A stretch of 64,000 bases of DNA from Polyangium jinanense (GTDB lineage Bacteria; Myxococcota; Polyangia; Polyangiales; Polyangiaceae). The notes under the pieces were generated by a model, which was not told the origin of the DNA, searched no databases, and saw nothing but the letters and a program-made list of their open reading frames with translations. Where the stretch lies: NCBI RefSeq assembly GCF_028435365.1, contig NZ_JAGTJJ010000005.1:1-64000 (forward strand), given 5' to 3'. Shown one piece after another: positions 16,216 through 26,026 of this stretch; the first letter of the stretch is position 1, and each line of letters starts with the position of its first letter. The translations under genes were made by a program, and so were the position numbers.

Positions 16216-16372
16216 ATGCCCTCGAGCACGCAGAACGTCCCATCCCCGCCAAGCTGAACGCCCCTCGGGCGTTGATTGCGCTTCCCTCGCTCGCACAGGC
16301 TTAGTACGCTTCCGCGATGGCGCGCGGGGAGTCGCCCGAGGTTCGTCGCGAGCCGAGCGAGGCTTCTCCATC

Positions 16373-19300
16373 ATGCCCATCGCCATGCCCTCCAAGATTC
16401 GCATCCTCTTCCTCGGAGCGAACCCTTCCGATACCACACGCTTGGCGCTGGGGCGCGAGGTCCGCGAGATCACGCAGCGCCTTCGCGCAACGCACGAGGG
16501 CGAGCGCTTCGAGATCGTGCAGGAGTGGGCCGTTCGCGTCAGCGATCTTCAAGCGGCGCTGCTTCGGCACAGGCCGCAGATCGTCCACTTCTCCGGGCAT
16601 GGTCGAGGCGCCCTTGGCGATCGATCCCCCGATTCGGTCCGCGTCGGCCGGGAGATGTTGCCCGCCGACGAGCCGCGCGCGGAGGATCTCGATGGCGAGA
16701 TCCTGGTCGAGGACGATGCGGGCAGAGCCAAGCCGATCCCTGCGTCTGCATTGGCAAACCTGTTCGGGATCATGGGCGGTGTTCGTTGTGTCGTGCTGAA
16801 CGCCTGCCATTCTGCCGCGCAGGCGGAGGCGATCCAGCAGCACGTGGATGCCGTGATCGGCATGAGCCGCAAGATCGAGGATGCAGCGGCCATCAACTTC
16901 GCGTGGGCGTTTTATCAGGGGCTCGGGTTCGGGGAGTCGCTGAGCAATGCATTCGAGCTGGGCAAGAACCAGATCGAGCTCGCCGGATTCGGGGATGGTG
17001 AGGTCCCGAGGCTCCTGACACGAGAGGTCCCGAGCCGTGCAGGCGTTGTCGTGGCCGACGCGCGTCCCAGGGCGAGCCGCGACGTGGAGGAGGAGCGCGT
17101 CGATCCGTTCCTCGCGAGTGTCGAGCGCGTGGCACGCTTGCGTCACGCGGGGGCGCGCATCACGCGGCACGAGGGGCCCGCGCCATGGGCGGGCACGCTC
17201 GACATCGAAGTGCAGGAAGGAGCGATCTTCGAGCTTCGTGTCGTCGGCGCCGTCGACAGGCCGATCACGGAAGAGCTTTTGACGCAATATATCAAAGAGG
17301 TGGTGCAGCCGCTCCGGCAGCGCGATCCCTACGGGGGAAAACCCACGCTGGTTCACGCGGGTGCGTCCGCCGCTTATGCCTTTCAGATGGAGGCAGCTCG
17401 CCGAGGTGTGCTCCTCAAGAGCTTCTCCGAGTACCAGGGTCTTCTCGATTTCACACGTTACCTCGAACGACAAACGGAGCGCCTGGAGAGCGACGGCATT
17501 TATCCCCCGTGGCTTTACGTCGATCAGCCCGCGCGCGTGAGCCTCGCGGGGGCTCGCGAGGAGAGGCGGGTCGAGAGCGCGCTCGCGACTTTGTGGCAGG
17601 AGCTCGACACGCCCCTCCATCCGCGGTTTGCCCTCGTGCTGGGCGATTTCGGGGCCGGCAAGACGTTCCTTCTCCACGAGCTCGCGCGCCGCATGGCGAC
17701 GGAGAAGCATCCGCTCGTCCCGGTGCTCGTCGAGATGAGCAAGCTCGAGAAGGCGCAGACGCTGAAGACCTTGCTCGCGCAGCATTTCGCGGCGGCGGAC
17801 ATGGCCGGCTTCGATTTCGATGCGTTCCAGTACATGCTCGCCGAGGGGCGGATCGCGCTCCTGTTCGACGGCTTCGACGAGCTCGCGTTGCGGCTGCCCT
17901 ACGACCGAGCGGTGCAGCATTTCGAGACGGTCTTGCAGGCGGCGCACGGGCTCGCGAAGGTGGTCGTGACGAGCCGGCGGCAGCATTTTCTGACGGATCA
18001 CGACGTCAAACGCGCCCTGGCGGAGCAGGCGGAGCGGACGCAGGGGTATCGGTTTTTCCTTCTCGATCGATTCGAGGAGCCGCAGATCCGCCGATTCTTG
18101 CAGAACACGCTGCGAGATCCGGTGGAGGCCGACGCGCGTTACCGGCAGCTCGACAACGTGAAGGACCTGCTCGGGCTCTCGCACAACCCGCGCATGCTTG
18201 GGTTCATCGCGAAGATCGACAAGCAGAAGCTCCGGCGGGCGGAGGAGAACGACGAGGAGGTCACGGCGGCGAAGCTCTACGAGTGGCTCGTCGATCAATG
18301 GCTCGATTTCGAGTACGAGCGGGCAAACCCGCCAGGCGCGCCGCGGGGCGTGTCGCGCAAGGCGCTGCGAACCGTGATGTCCGATCTCGCGCTGCTCTTG
18401 TGGGATCGGCCCGTCAAGACGGTCGAGATTCAAGAGATTCGCGAGTGCGTGGTGTCCAGGATGCGGGCGCTCGGCGAGCCGGTGCTCGATGCGGGCATTC
18501 TGGAGCATCTCTTCGGGTCGGGGTCGCTCTTCGTGCGGGATCGGGACGGTGTTTTTCAATTCGTCCACCGCTCCGTGCTGGAGTGGCTCGTCGCGGAGGT
18601 GGCGGCGCGGGACGTCGTGAGGAAAGGGGATTCGAGCGCGCTCGCGCTGGACGAGATGAGCGAGCTCATGGCGGATTTCTTCGCCTCGATGGTGGGGAAA
18701 GACGCCGCGCTGGATTGGGCGTCGGGCAAGCTGTCGGGCGCGGCCGAGGGGCATGCCAAGAAAAACGCGGCGCTCTTGCTGAAGCGAATCGAGAAGACCT
18801 GGGGGCCGCTGCCGGAGGTGGATGTCCCGGTGACGCTGGACCTCGTAGGCCAGGATTTGCGGGGCGGGGACTATTCGGGGGTCGATTGGAGCGAGGCGAA
18901 CCTGGCGGGGGCGGATCTGCAGGGCGCGACGCTCGTTGGGGCGAAGTTGTGGGGGGCGTCGCTGGCCTACGCCGACCTGTCTCGAGCGGATCTGCGGGGC
19001 GCAGATCTTTCGAGGGTGGACCTCACGGCGGCGGATCTATCGTTCGTCCGAGCGGTGGGCGCGGATTTGACGATGGCGGGGCCCATCGAACCGGCGCGGT
19101 GGCGGGGGGCCAATCTGCTCCGGGCAAAGGGAATCCAGAACGAATGGCTGGAACCGCTGATCGCGGAAGGCGCCGTTCCGCCATCTTTGCGGCAGGTCGA
19201 GCCCATGTGGCTCTCCGCTTCCCGGTGCTCGAGCGTCGCGTTCTGTGCGGATGGCAATATGCTTGCCGCGGGGCACGTCGATGGGACGGTATGGCTCGTG

Positions 19301-21160
19301 GATGCGAGGAGAGGAAAGGTGCTGCGGGTCTTGCTCGGCCACACCGGAGAGGCGCGATCCGTGGCGTTCTCCGCGGATTGCAAGAGGATCGCGTCAGGCT
19401 CGTCCGACACGACCATTCGGGTCTGGGACGTCGCGACCGGCCGCATTTCGAGTATCCTCGAAGGGCACGTGGGTGCGGTGAACAGCGTCGTCTTCGCCGC
19501 TGACGACGAGGTGCTCGTCTCCGGCTCCGAGGACAAGAGCATTCGTCTCTGGGATGTCGACGCGGGGCGCCAGATGGGCGTCTTTCAATGGCTTCGAGGG
19601 GCGGTCACGAGCTTGGCTCTCTCGCCGGATGGGAAAACCCTCGCCTCCGGTTCGTCCGACAAACTCATCGGGTTGTGGGATTTCGTGACGATCGGGTCGA
19701 GCACCATGATCGCCGCTCTCCGGGGGCACACGGATGTCGTCCGGAGCGTCGCGTTCGCGCCCGATGGCAAGACGCTCGCCTCGGGTTCGGCTGACAAGAC
19801 CATTCGACTCTGGGACGTCGAGACGAGGCGCACCGTATCCATTCTCCACGGGCATGCAAAAGCGGTCACGAGCGTCGCATTTGCCCCTGATGGCAAGAAT
19901 CTCGCGTCGGGTTCGTCCGACCATACCGCTCGGCTTTGGAACAGTCATACCGGACGCGAGACGGGTCGCATCGTGGATCATGAAAATTCGGTCATGAGCG
20001 TCGCTTTTGCGCCCGATGGCACGAGGTTCGCCGTCGGCTCGTGGGATACGACCCTCCGGCTGTGGGACGTTCGGACGGGGCGCCCGATACACGTCTTCGA
20101 GCGGCGTCCGCATTCGGTGACGAGCGTCGCGTTCGCGCCCGACGGCAAGACCCTCGCATCCGGTTCGGACGACCGGACGGTTCGGCTCTGGGATCTGGAG
20201 ACGGGGCGCCGTCTTCGTACCCTCGAAGGGCACCTTTTATCGGTGACGAGCGTCGCGTTCGCGCCCGATGGCAGGACCCTGGCGTCGGTCTCGGGCGACA
20301 ACCTCATTCGACTGTGGGACGTCAAAACGGAAGGGGTCTTCCGCGCCCTCGTGGGACACGGCAACGTCGTGACGAGCGTCGCGTTTTCCCCGGATGGAAT
20401 GACGCTCGCCACGGGCTCCCATGACGACTCCGTGCGGCTCTGGGACGTCGCCACGGGTCGTGAAATCCGCACGTTCCAGAGTCATGAAGGGCCGGTGACG
20501 AGCGTCGCCTTTGCGCCGGATGGCAGGACGCTGGCCTCGAGCTCGAGTGACTTGACCATTCTTCTTTGGGATCTCTTGAGGAGACAGACGATACGCATCT
20601 TCGCGGGGCATAAGGATGTCGTGACGAGCGTCGCCTTTGCTCCGGATGGCAAGGCGCTCGTCTCCGCTTCCCAGGACAAGACGGTGCGGTTGTGGGACGT
20701 CTCGGCAGGACTCGAAGCCCGGATCTTGGAGGGGCACACGGATTTCGTGACGAGCGTCGCATTCACGCCCGACGGCCAGACGATCGCCTCCGGTTCGGCA
20801 GACAATACGCTCAGGCTCTGGGATGTCGGGACCGGTCGAGCCATAGGTATTTTGAAGCGGCACGCGTCTCCGGTGACGAGCGTCGCGTTCTCCCCTGACG
20901 GCCGAACCCTCGCCTCTGCCTCCGCAGACGGCACCATTCACCTCTGGGACCCGTCCACGGCCCGCTGCATCGCCATTCTCCTCACCACCCCTGAAGGCTG
21001 GGTCGCCTTCACCCCCGATGGCCGCTACAAGCTCGGCGGCGACATCGGCGGCTCCTTCTGGCACGTCGCGGGCCTGTGCCGATTCGAACCCGGCGAGATC
21101 GACCCATACCTCGATCTCCGCCTCCGAGACCGCACGAGTATCCTCCCCGCCAAACCCTGA
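16373..21160 (+). CDS. NLR-like protein 1: CHAT protease-NACHT-pentapeptide-WD40
   Basis: 1595 residues. (1) Residues ~5-215: CHAT/caspase-like domain, with His76 in IVHFSGHGRG and Cys145 in VVLNACHSAAQA as the expected dyad. (2) ~230-380: an alpha/beta linker domain ending RRGVLLKSFSEYQGLLDF, not assigned. (3) ~400-790: NACHT NTPase, with P-loop GDFGAGKT at 424-431, Walker B LLFDGFDEL with D499-E503, and sensor VVVTSRRQHF. (4) ~822-902: pentapeptide repeats of the A(D/N)LxG type. (5) ~945-1545: 14 WD40 blades of ~42 residues, enough for two 7-blade propellers, then a conserved cap ending LPAKP. Family knowledge: in such STAND proteins the propeller senses, NACHT oligomerises and the N-terminal protease acts. 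A defence or regulated-death role is inference. The paralogue starts 11 bp downstream. Confidence 0.9.
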   Translation: MPIAMPSKIRILFLGANPSDTTRLALGREVREITQRLRATHEGERFEIVQEWAVRVSDLQAALLRHRPQIVHFSGHGRGALGDRSPDSVRVGREMLPADEPRAEDLDGEILVEDDAGRAKPIPASALANLFGIMGGVRCVVLNACHSAAQAEAIQQHVDAVIGMSRKIEDAAAINFAWAFYQGLGFGESLSNAFELGKNQIELAGFGDGEVPRLLTREVPSRAGVVVADARPRASRDVEEERVDPFLASVERVARLRHAGARITRHEGPAPWAGTLDIEVQEGAIFELRVVGAVDRPITEELLTQYIKEVVQPLRQRDPYGGKPTLVHAGASAAYAFQMEAARRGVLLKSFSEYQGLLDFTRYLERQTERLESDGIYPPWLYVDQPARVSLAGAREERRVESALATLWQELDTPLHPRFALVLGDFGAGKTFLLHELARRMATEKHPLVPVLVEMSKLEKAQTLKTLLAQHFAAADMAGFDFDAFQYMLAEGRIALLFDGFDELALRLPYDRAVQHFETVLQAAHGLAKVVVTSRRQHFLTDHDVKRALAEQAERTQGYRFFLLDRFEEPQIRRFLQNTLRDPVEADARYRQLDNVKDLLGLSHNPRMLGFIAKIDKQKLRRAEENDEEVTAAKLYEWLVDQWLDFEYERANPPGAPRGVSRKALRTVMSDLALLLWDRPVKTVEIQEIRECVVSRMRALGEPVLDAGILEHLFGSGSLFVRDRDGVFQFVHRSVLEWLVAEVAARDVVRKGDSSALALDEMSELMADFFASMVGKDAALDWASGKLSGAAEGHAKKNAALLLKRIEKTWGPLPEVDVPVTLDLVGQDLRGGDYSGVDWSEANLAGADLQGATLVGAKLWGASLAYADLSRADLRGADLSRVDLTAADLSFVRAVGADLTMAGPIEPARWRGANLLRAKGIQNEWLEPLIAEGAVPPSLRQVEPMWLSASRCSSVAFCADGNMLAAGHVDGTVWLVDARRGKVLRVLLGHTGEARSVAFSADCKRIASGSSDTTIRVWDVATGRISSILEGHVGAVNSVVFAADDEVLVSGSEDKSIRLWDVDAGRQMGVFQWLRGAVTSLALSPDGKTLASGSSDKLIGLWDFVTIGSSTMIAALRGHTDVVRSVAFAPDGKTLASGSADKTIRLWDVETRRTVSILHGHAKAVTSVAFAPDGKNLASGSSDHTARLWNSHTGRETGRIVDHENSVMSVAFAPDGTRFAVGSWDTTLRLWDVRTGRPIHVFERRPHSVTSVAFAPDGKTLASGSDDRTVRLWDLETGRRLRTLEGHLLSVTSVAFAPDGRTLASVSGDNLIRLWDVKTEGVFRALVGHGNVVTSVAFSPDGMTLATGSHDDSVRLWDVATGREIRTFQSHEGPVTSVAFAPDGRTLASSSSDLTILLWDLLRRQTIRIFAGHKDVVTSVAFAPDGKALVSASQDKTVRLWDVSAGLEARILEGHTDFVTSVAFTPDGQTIASGSADNTLRLWDVGTGRAIGILKRHASPVTSVAFSPDGRTLASASADGTIHLWDPSTARCIAILLTTPEGWVAFTPDGRYKLGGDIGGSFWHVAGLCRFEPGEIDPYLDLRLRDRTSILPAKP
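19201..21000 (+). repeat. WD40-coding tandem repeat array of protein 1 (14 units)
   Basis: Fourteen ~126-bp units coding VTSVAFAPDGKTLASGSSD...LWD blocks. Units 8-14 share long stretches at DNA level (for example gtgacgagcgtcgc recurs at each unit start), pointing to recent internal amplification or conversion. Confidence 0.85.
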
Positions 21161-21171
21161 CGGGTCCCATC

Positions 21172-24100
21172 ATGACCATCGCGATGCCCTCCAAGATTCG
21201 GATCCTCTTCCTCGGAGCGAACCCTTCCGATACCACACGCTTGGCGCTGGAGCGGGAGGTCCGCGAGATCACGCAGCGCCTTCACGGAACACCCAAGGGC
21301 GAGCGTTTCGAGATCATGCAGGCGTGGGCCGTTCGTGTCAGCGATCTTCAAGCGGAGCTGCTTCGGCACAGGCCGCAGATCGTCCATTTCTCCGGGCACG
21401 GTCGAGGCGACCGGAGCAGTCGCTCCCTCGATTCGGTCGACGTCCGCCGGGAGATGTTGCCCGCCGACGAGCCGCGCGCGGAGGATCTCGATGGCGAAAT
21501 CCTGGTCGAGGACGATGCGGGCAGAGCCAAACCGATCCCGGCGTCTGCATTGGCAAACCTGTTCCGGATCGTGGGCGGTGTCCGTTGCGTCGTGCTGAAC
21601 GCCTGCCATTCTGCCGCGCAGGCGGAGGCGATCCGGCAACACGTGGATGCCGTGGTCGGCATGAGCCGCACGATCGAGGATGCGGCGGCCATCAACTTCG
21701 CGTGGGCGTTTTATCAGGGGCTCGGGTTCGGGGAGACGCTGAGCAATGCGTTCGAACTGGGCAAGAACCAGATCGAGCTCTCCGGATTCGGGGATGGGGA
21801 GGTCCCAAGGTTCCTGACCCGCAAGGCCCCGAGTATGCCCAGCAATTCCGGCGCCGCCGACTCCGTACCAGCTCCACATTCGTATGACGGGCCGGTTTCG
21901 AGGCGTGCCATGGGTCGCGAGGAGGATATCGTCGATCCTTTCCTCGCGCGTGTCGAGCGCATTGCGAAGCTGCGCCACCCGGGCGCGCGGATCACGCGCG
22001 GAGATACGCCTCCGCCGTTCGCGGGCGTGCTCGAAGTCGAGGTCGATGCTGGCGGTTTTTTCCGGGTGAGCCTCGTCGCCGCGCTGGACCACGAGATCAC
22101 GGAGGAGCTCGCGGCGCGTTTTTCCGCGGAGATTGACGGGCCCTTCCGCCGGGACCATCCGCTGCTCCGCTCGACGCTGGTGCATCGGGGCCAGGCCGCG
22201 CCCGTCGCCCTGCGCGCAGAGCTCGATCGCCGGGGGATCGAGCTCAAGACGTTCGACGGGTACCAGGGTCTCTTCGACCTCGAACCTTATCTCGCCTGGC
22301 AAACGCGCGAGCTCGAGAAAAGCCCGGCGTACATCCCGACCGCTTACGTCGATCCGCCAGCGTGGATCAAGGTCGCGGGCAATCGCGAGCTCCAGCACAC
22401 CGAGAACGCGCTGCAGTCGATGTGGGATCTGCTCGCGACGCCGGCGCAGCGGCGCTTTTTGCTCGTGCTCGGGGAGTTCGGGGCGGGCAAGACGTTTTTG
22501 CTCCGCGAACTCTGCCGGCAGATGGTGAAGGACAAGCACCCCGTTTTGCCCGTGCTGCTCGAAATGAGCAAGCTCGAAAAACAGCACAGCCTCGCGGAGC
22601 TCATCGGCGCGCATTTCTCGCGCGCGGACGTATCCGGGTACAACTACAAGGCTTTCGAATACATGCTCGAAGAGGGGCGCGTTGCGCTGTTCTTCGACGG
22701 GTTCGACGAGCTTGCGGACAAGGTCACGTACGACAGCGCGACCGGGCACCTCGAAACGGTGCTCTCGGCCGCCCGAGGGCAGGCGAAGGTGGTGCTCTCC
22801 AGCCGGCGCCAGCATTTCTTGACGGAGGGCGAGATTCACAAGGCTGTGGAGCGTGAGTTCGCGCGGAAGGCCGAGAGCGCGGTGCAAGGCGGATATCGGC
22901 TCGTCATGCTGGAGCCGTTCGGCGAGCCGCAGATCCGAAGGTATCTGCGCAACGTGCTCGCGTCGGCGGAGGCGGCGGACGCCCGGTATCGGTTGATCGA
23001 CGAGGTGAAGGATCTGCTCGGGCTCTCGCACAATCCGCGCATGCTCTCGTTCATCGCAGAGATTCCGGAGGAGTCGCTGCGGGAGGCGAAGAAAGAATGG
23101 GGCGAGATCACCTCGGCGAAGCTCTACGAGCTGCTCGTGAAGCAATGGCTCGACTTCGAGCACGAGCGCTCGCGGCGGCAAGGCTGGTCGAAGGGCATTT
23201 CGCGGGAGGCGCTCTCGCGGGGCGTGGCTTCGCTCGCTCTATCCATGTGGCATGCGCGGGTGAAGACGGTTTCGGTGGACGAGATTCACGAAGGGCTCGG
23301 GCAGGCACTCGCAGCGCTCGGGGAGCCGGCCTTCGATCCGGCGGTGCTCACGCACGTGTTCGGGTCGGGATCGCTGCTCGTGCGGGACGGGGAGGGTCGG
23401 TTCTCGTTCGTGCATCGGTCGGTGATGGAGTGGCTCGTCGCGAAACAAGCGGCCGACGAGCTCGTTCGTGGTCAGGATCCGCCGGCGCTCGTGGTGGACG
23501 AGATGAGCGCGCTGATGGCGGATTTCTTCGCGGCGATGGCAGGACGCGAGCACGCTGTAACGTGGGCGCAGGAGAAGATGGCGGGTGCCGACGAGGGCAT
23601 CAGTCGAAAAAATGCAGCGCTCTTGCTCACGCGAATGAAGGAGCGGTTCGAGCGGGTGAATTTCGAGGGGCAAGATCTCCGCGGGCGAGACTTCTCCGGG
23701 GTGGATTGGCGCGGCGCGAACCTTCGTGGGACGGACCTGCGCGGGGCGATGCTGAAGGGAGCTGACTTGCAGGGGGCGTCGCTCGTCGGGGCGGCCCTGT
23801 CGCACGCGGACCTGCGAGGCGCGAGCCTCTCGCGGGTGGACCTGACGGAGGCCGATCTCTCGTTCGTCCGGGCGGAAGGCGTCGATCTGTCGATGGCAGG
23901 GCCCCTCGACCCGGCTCGATTCCGCGGCGCGAACCTGCTCCAGGCAAAGGGTATCCCGGACGAACGGCACGACGCTTTGCTCCGGGTGGGCGCGGTCCCG
24001 CCCGTTCTGCGTCATGTCGAGCCGATGTATGCAGCCGCATCTCCATGCAAGAGCGTCGCCTGGGACCCGTCCGGCTCGATACTCGCGACGGCGCATGGGG

Positions 24101-26010
24101 ATGGCGCAATTTGGCTCGTGGACACGGTCGCGGGCAAGGTCCTGCGTATCCTGTCGGGACACGCCGGTAGAGTCCGCAGCGTCTCATTCTCTCCCGATGG
24201 CAAGATGCTCGCCTCCTGCTCGGAGGACAAGACCGTTCGGCTCTGGGACGTCGTGACCGGCCGCGTCCTGCGCGTCCTCGAGGGGCATACGTCGGCTGTG
24301 CGAAGCGTCCGGTTTTCCCCCGACGGAGAGACGCTCGTCTCCGGTTCGGACGACACGACCATCAAGCTCTGGAACGTCGCGACCGTTCGTGCTTCACGCA
24401 CCTTCGTGGGATTCGAAGGGCATACGGCTGCCGTGAGGAGCGTCGCGTTTTCCCCCGATGGCAAGACGCTCGCCTCCGCTTCTAACGACAGGACCGTCCG
24501 AATCTGGGATGTCGCCACGGGCCGCGCCCTGCAGGTCTTCAGGGAGCATACGCATGCCGTCTTGAGCGTGACGTTTTCCCCCGACGGCAAGACGCTCGCC
24601 TCCAGCTCGGACGACAGCACCGTTCAGCTCTGGGACATCGCGGCCGGCCGTGCCCTGCACGCATTCGAGGGCCAGACGAACGCGCTGTACAGCTCCGCGT
24701 TCGAAGGGCATGCGGACGCGGTGTACGCGGCGGCGTTTTCCCCCGATGGAAAGACGCTCGCCTCCGGCTCGCATGACATGACCATTCGGCTCTGGGACGT
24801 CACGACGGGCCGCACCCTGCGGACCTTCGAGGGACATACGCATGCGGTGAGAAGCGTCGCCTTTTCCCCGGATGGCAAGACCCTCGCCTCCGGTTCGGAC
24901 GACAACACGGCTCGGCTCTGGGATGTCGCCACGGGCCGCGCCCTGCGCACCTTCGAGGGGTATGCGCCTTTCGTGCTGAGCGTCGCGTTTTCCCCCGACG
25001 GCAAGACGCTCGCCTCCGGTTCGAACGATAAAACCGTTCGGCTATGGGACATCGCCACGGGTCGCTCCCGGCCCCCCTTCGAGGAGCATGCGTCTGCGGT
25101 GAAGTGTCTCGCGTTTTCCCCGGATGGCAAGACCCTCGCCTCCGCTTCCTCCGACAGGACGGTTCGGCTCCGGGATGTCGCGACGGGCCGCACCTTGCGT
25201 ACGTTCGAGGGGCACACGGATGCGGTATACAGCGTCGCGTTTTCCCCCGATGGCAGGACGCTCGCCTCGGCCTCGTATGACAGGACCGTCCGGCTCTGGG
25301 ACGTCGTGAGTCGCGCCCTGCGGGTCTTCGAGGGGCATGCGCTGGCGGCCTACAGCATCGCGTTTTCCCCCGATGGCAGGACGCTCGCCTCTGGTTCGTC
25401 CGACAATACGGTCCGGCTTTGGGACGTCGTGGCGGGCCGCGTCCTGCACGTCTTCGAGGGGCATACATCCGCGGTGCTCGGCGTCGCGTTTTCCCCCGAT
25501 GGCAGGACGCTCGCGTCCGGTTCGTACGACCATACCGTTCGGCTCTGGGAGGTCGCCACGGGACGCGCCTTGCGCGCATTCGCCCGGGGCGCGGCGGTGA
25601 ATAGCGTCGCATTCGCCCCCGATGGCAAGCTCCTCGCCTCCGGTTCGGATGACAATACCATTCGACTCTGGGACGTCGCCACGTTCCGCCCCCTGCGGGT
25701 CTTCGAGGGGCACGTATCGGCGGTGTTGAGCGTGGGCTTCGCGCCTGATGGCAAGACGCTCGCCTCCGGCTCCTATGACAATAGGGTCCGGCTCTGGGAC
25801 GTCGAGACGGGCCAATGCCTTGCCATTCTCCTCGCTACCCGTGAAGGCTGGGTCGCCTTCACCCCCGACGGCCGCTACAAGCTTGGCGGCGACATCGCCA
25901 GCTCCTTCTGGCACGTCGCCGGCCTCTGCCGATTCGAGCCCGGCGAGCTCGACGAATACCTCGATCTCCGCCTCCCCGACGACGCGCCCTTTCTCCCTGC
26001 CAAGGTTTGA
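21172..26010 (+). CDS. NLR-like protein 2: CHAT protease-NACHT-pentapeptide-WD40 paralogue
   Basis: 1612 residues with the same order of domains as the gene 11 bp upstream: CHAT His76 and Cys145, unassigned middle domain (ends RRGIELKTFDGYQGLFDL), P-loop GEFGAGKT at 434-441, Walker B LFFDGFDEL around D509-E513, pentapeptide repeats near 825-905, and 14 WD40 blades. The first ~215 residues are almost identical to the paralogue, while the middle domain and NACHT differ widely, so the protease part has been kept uniform by recent duplication or gene conversion while the middle has diverged. Blade 5 carries an extra half unit (FEGQTNALYSSAFEGHADA). The ATG is chosen by homology to the paralogue start (xIAMPSKIRILFLG); the frame is open upstream. 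Probably co-transcribed with protein 1. Confidence 0.9.
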   Translation: MTIAMPSKIRILFLGANPSDTTRLALEREVREITQRLHGTPKGERFEIMQAWAVRVSDLQAELLRHRPQIVHFSGHGRGDRSSRSLDSVDVRREMLPADEPRAEDLDGEILVEDDAGRAKPIPASALANLFRIVGGVRCVVLNACHSAAQAEAIRQHVDAVVGMSRTIEDAAAINFAWAFYQGLGFGETLSNAFELGKNQIELSGFGDGEVPRFLTRKAPSMPSNSGAADSVPAPHSYDGPVSRRAMGREEDIVDPFLARVERIAKLRHPGARITRGDTPPPFAGVLEVEVDAGGFFRVSLVAALDHEITEELAARFSAEIDGPFRRDHPLLRSTLVHRGQAAPVALRAELDRRGIELKTFDGYQGLFDLEPYLAWQTRELEKSPAYIPTAYVDPPAWIKVAGNRELQHTENALQSMWDLLATPAQRRFLLVLGEFGAGKTFLLRELCRQMVKDKHPVLPVLLEMSKLEKQHSLAELIGAHFSRADVSGYNYKAFEYMLEEGRVALFFDGFDELADKVTYDSATGHLETVLSAARGQAKVVLSSRRQHFLTEGEIHKAVEREFARKAESAVQGGYRLVMLEPFGEPQIRRYLRNVLASAEAADARYRLIDEVKDLLGLSHNPRMLSFIAEIPEESLREAKKEWGEITSAKLYELLVKQWLDFEHERSRRQGWSKGISREALSRGVASLALSMWHARVKTVSVDEIHEGLGQALAALGEPAFDPAVLTHVFGSGSLLVRDGEGRFSFVHRSVMEWLVAKQAADELVRGQDPPALVVDEMSALMADFFAAMAGREHAVTWAQEKMAGADEGISRKNAALLLTRMKERFERVNFEGQDLRGRDFSGVDWRGANLRGTDLRGAMLKGADLQGASLVGAALSHADLRGASLSRVDLTEADLSFVRAEGVDLSMAGPLDPARFRGANLLQAKGIPDERHDALLRVGAVPPVLRHVEPMYAAASPCKSVAWDPSGSILATAHGDGAIWLVDTVAGKVLRILSGHAGRVRSVSFSPDGKMLASCSEDKTVRLWDVVTGRVLRVLEGHTSAVRSVRFSPDGETLVSGSDDTTIKLWNVATVRASRTFVGFEGHTAAVRSVAFSPDGKTLASASNDRTVRIWDVATGRALQVFREHTHAVLSVTFSPDGKTLASSSDDSTVQLWDIAAGRALHAFEGQTNALYSSAFEGHADAVYAAAFSPDGKTLASGSHDMTIRLWDVTTGRTLRTFEGHTHAVRSVAFSPDGKTLASGSDDNTARLWDVATGRALRTFEGYAPFVLSVAFSPDGKTLASGSNDKTVRLWDIATGRSRPPFEEHASAVKCLAFSPDGKTLASASSDRTVRLRDVATGRTLRTFEGHTDAVYSVAFSPDGRTLASASYDRTVRLWDVVSRALRVFEGHALAAYSIAFSPDGRTLASGSSDNTVRLWDVVAGRVLHVFEGHTSAVLGVAFSPDGRTLASGSYDHTVRLWEVATGRALRAFARGAAVNSVAFAPDGKLLASGSDDNTIRLWDVATFRPLRVFEGHVSAVLSVGFAPDGKTLASGSYDNRVRLWDVETGQCLAILLATREGWVAFTPDGRYKLGGDIASSFWHVAGLCRFEPGELDEYLDLRLPDDAPFLPAKV
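24040..25840 (+). repeat. WD40-coding tandem repeat array of protein 2 (14 units)
   Basis: Fourteen ~126-bp units with the recurring DNA core ttttcccccgatggcaagacgctcg-like segments; blade 5 is followed by a partial extra unit at about 24661-24725. Homogeneity exceeds that of the paralogue's array, which suggests ongoing unit exchange. Confidence 0.85.
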
Positions 26011-26026
26011 AAGACTGACCCCACCA

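Noticed and set aside
21058..21075. TGGCACG-N-GGGC sequence ~100 bp before the second NLR-like gene, resembling a -24/-12 promoter
   Set aside because: It lies in coding DNA, is also present at the same codons in the paralogue (25917), lacks TTGC and has no palindrome upstream.
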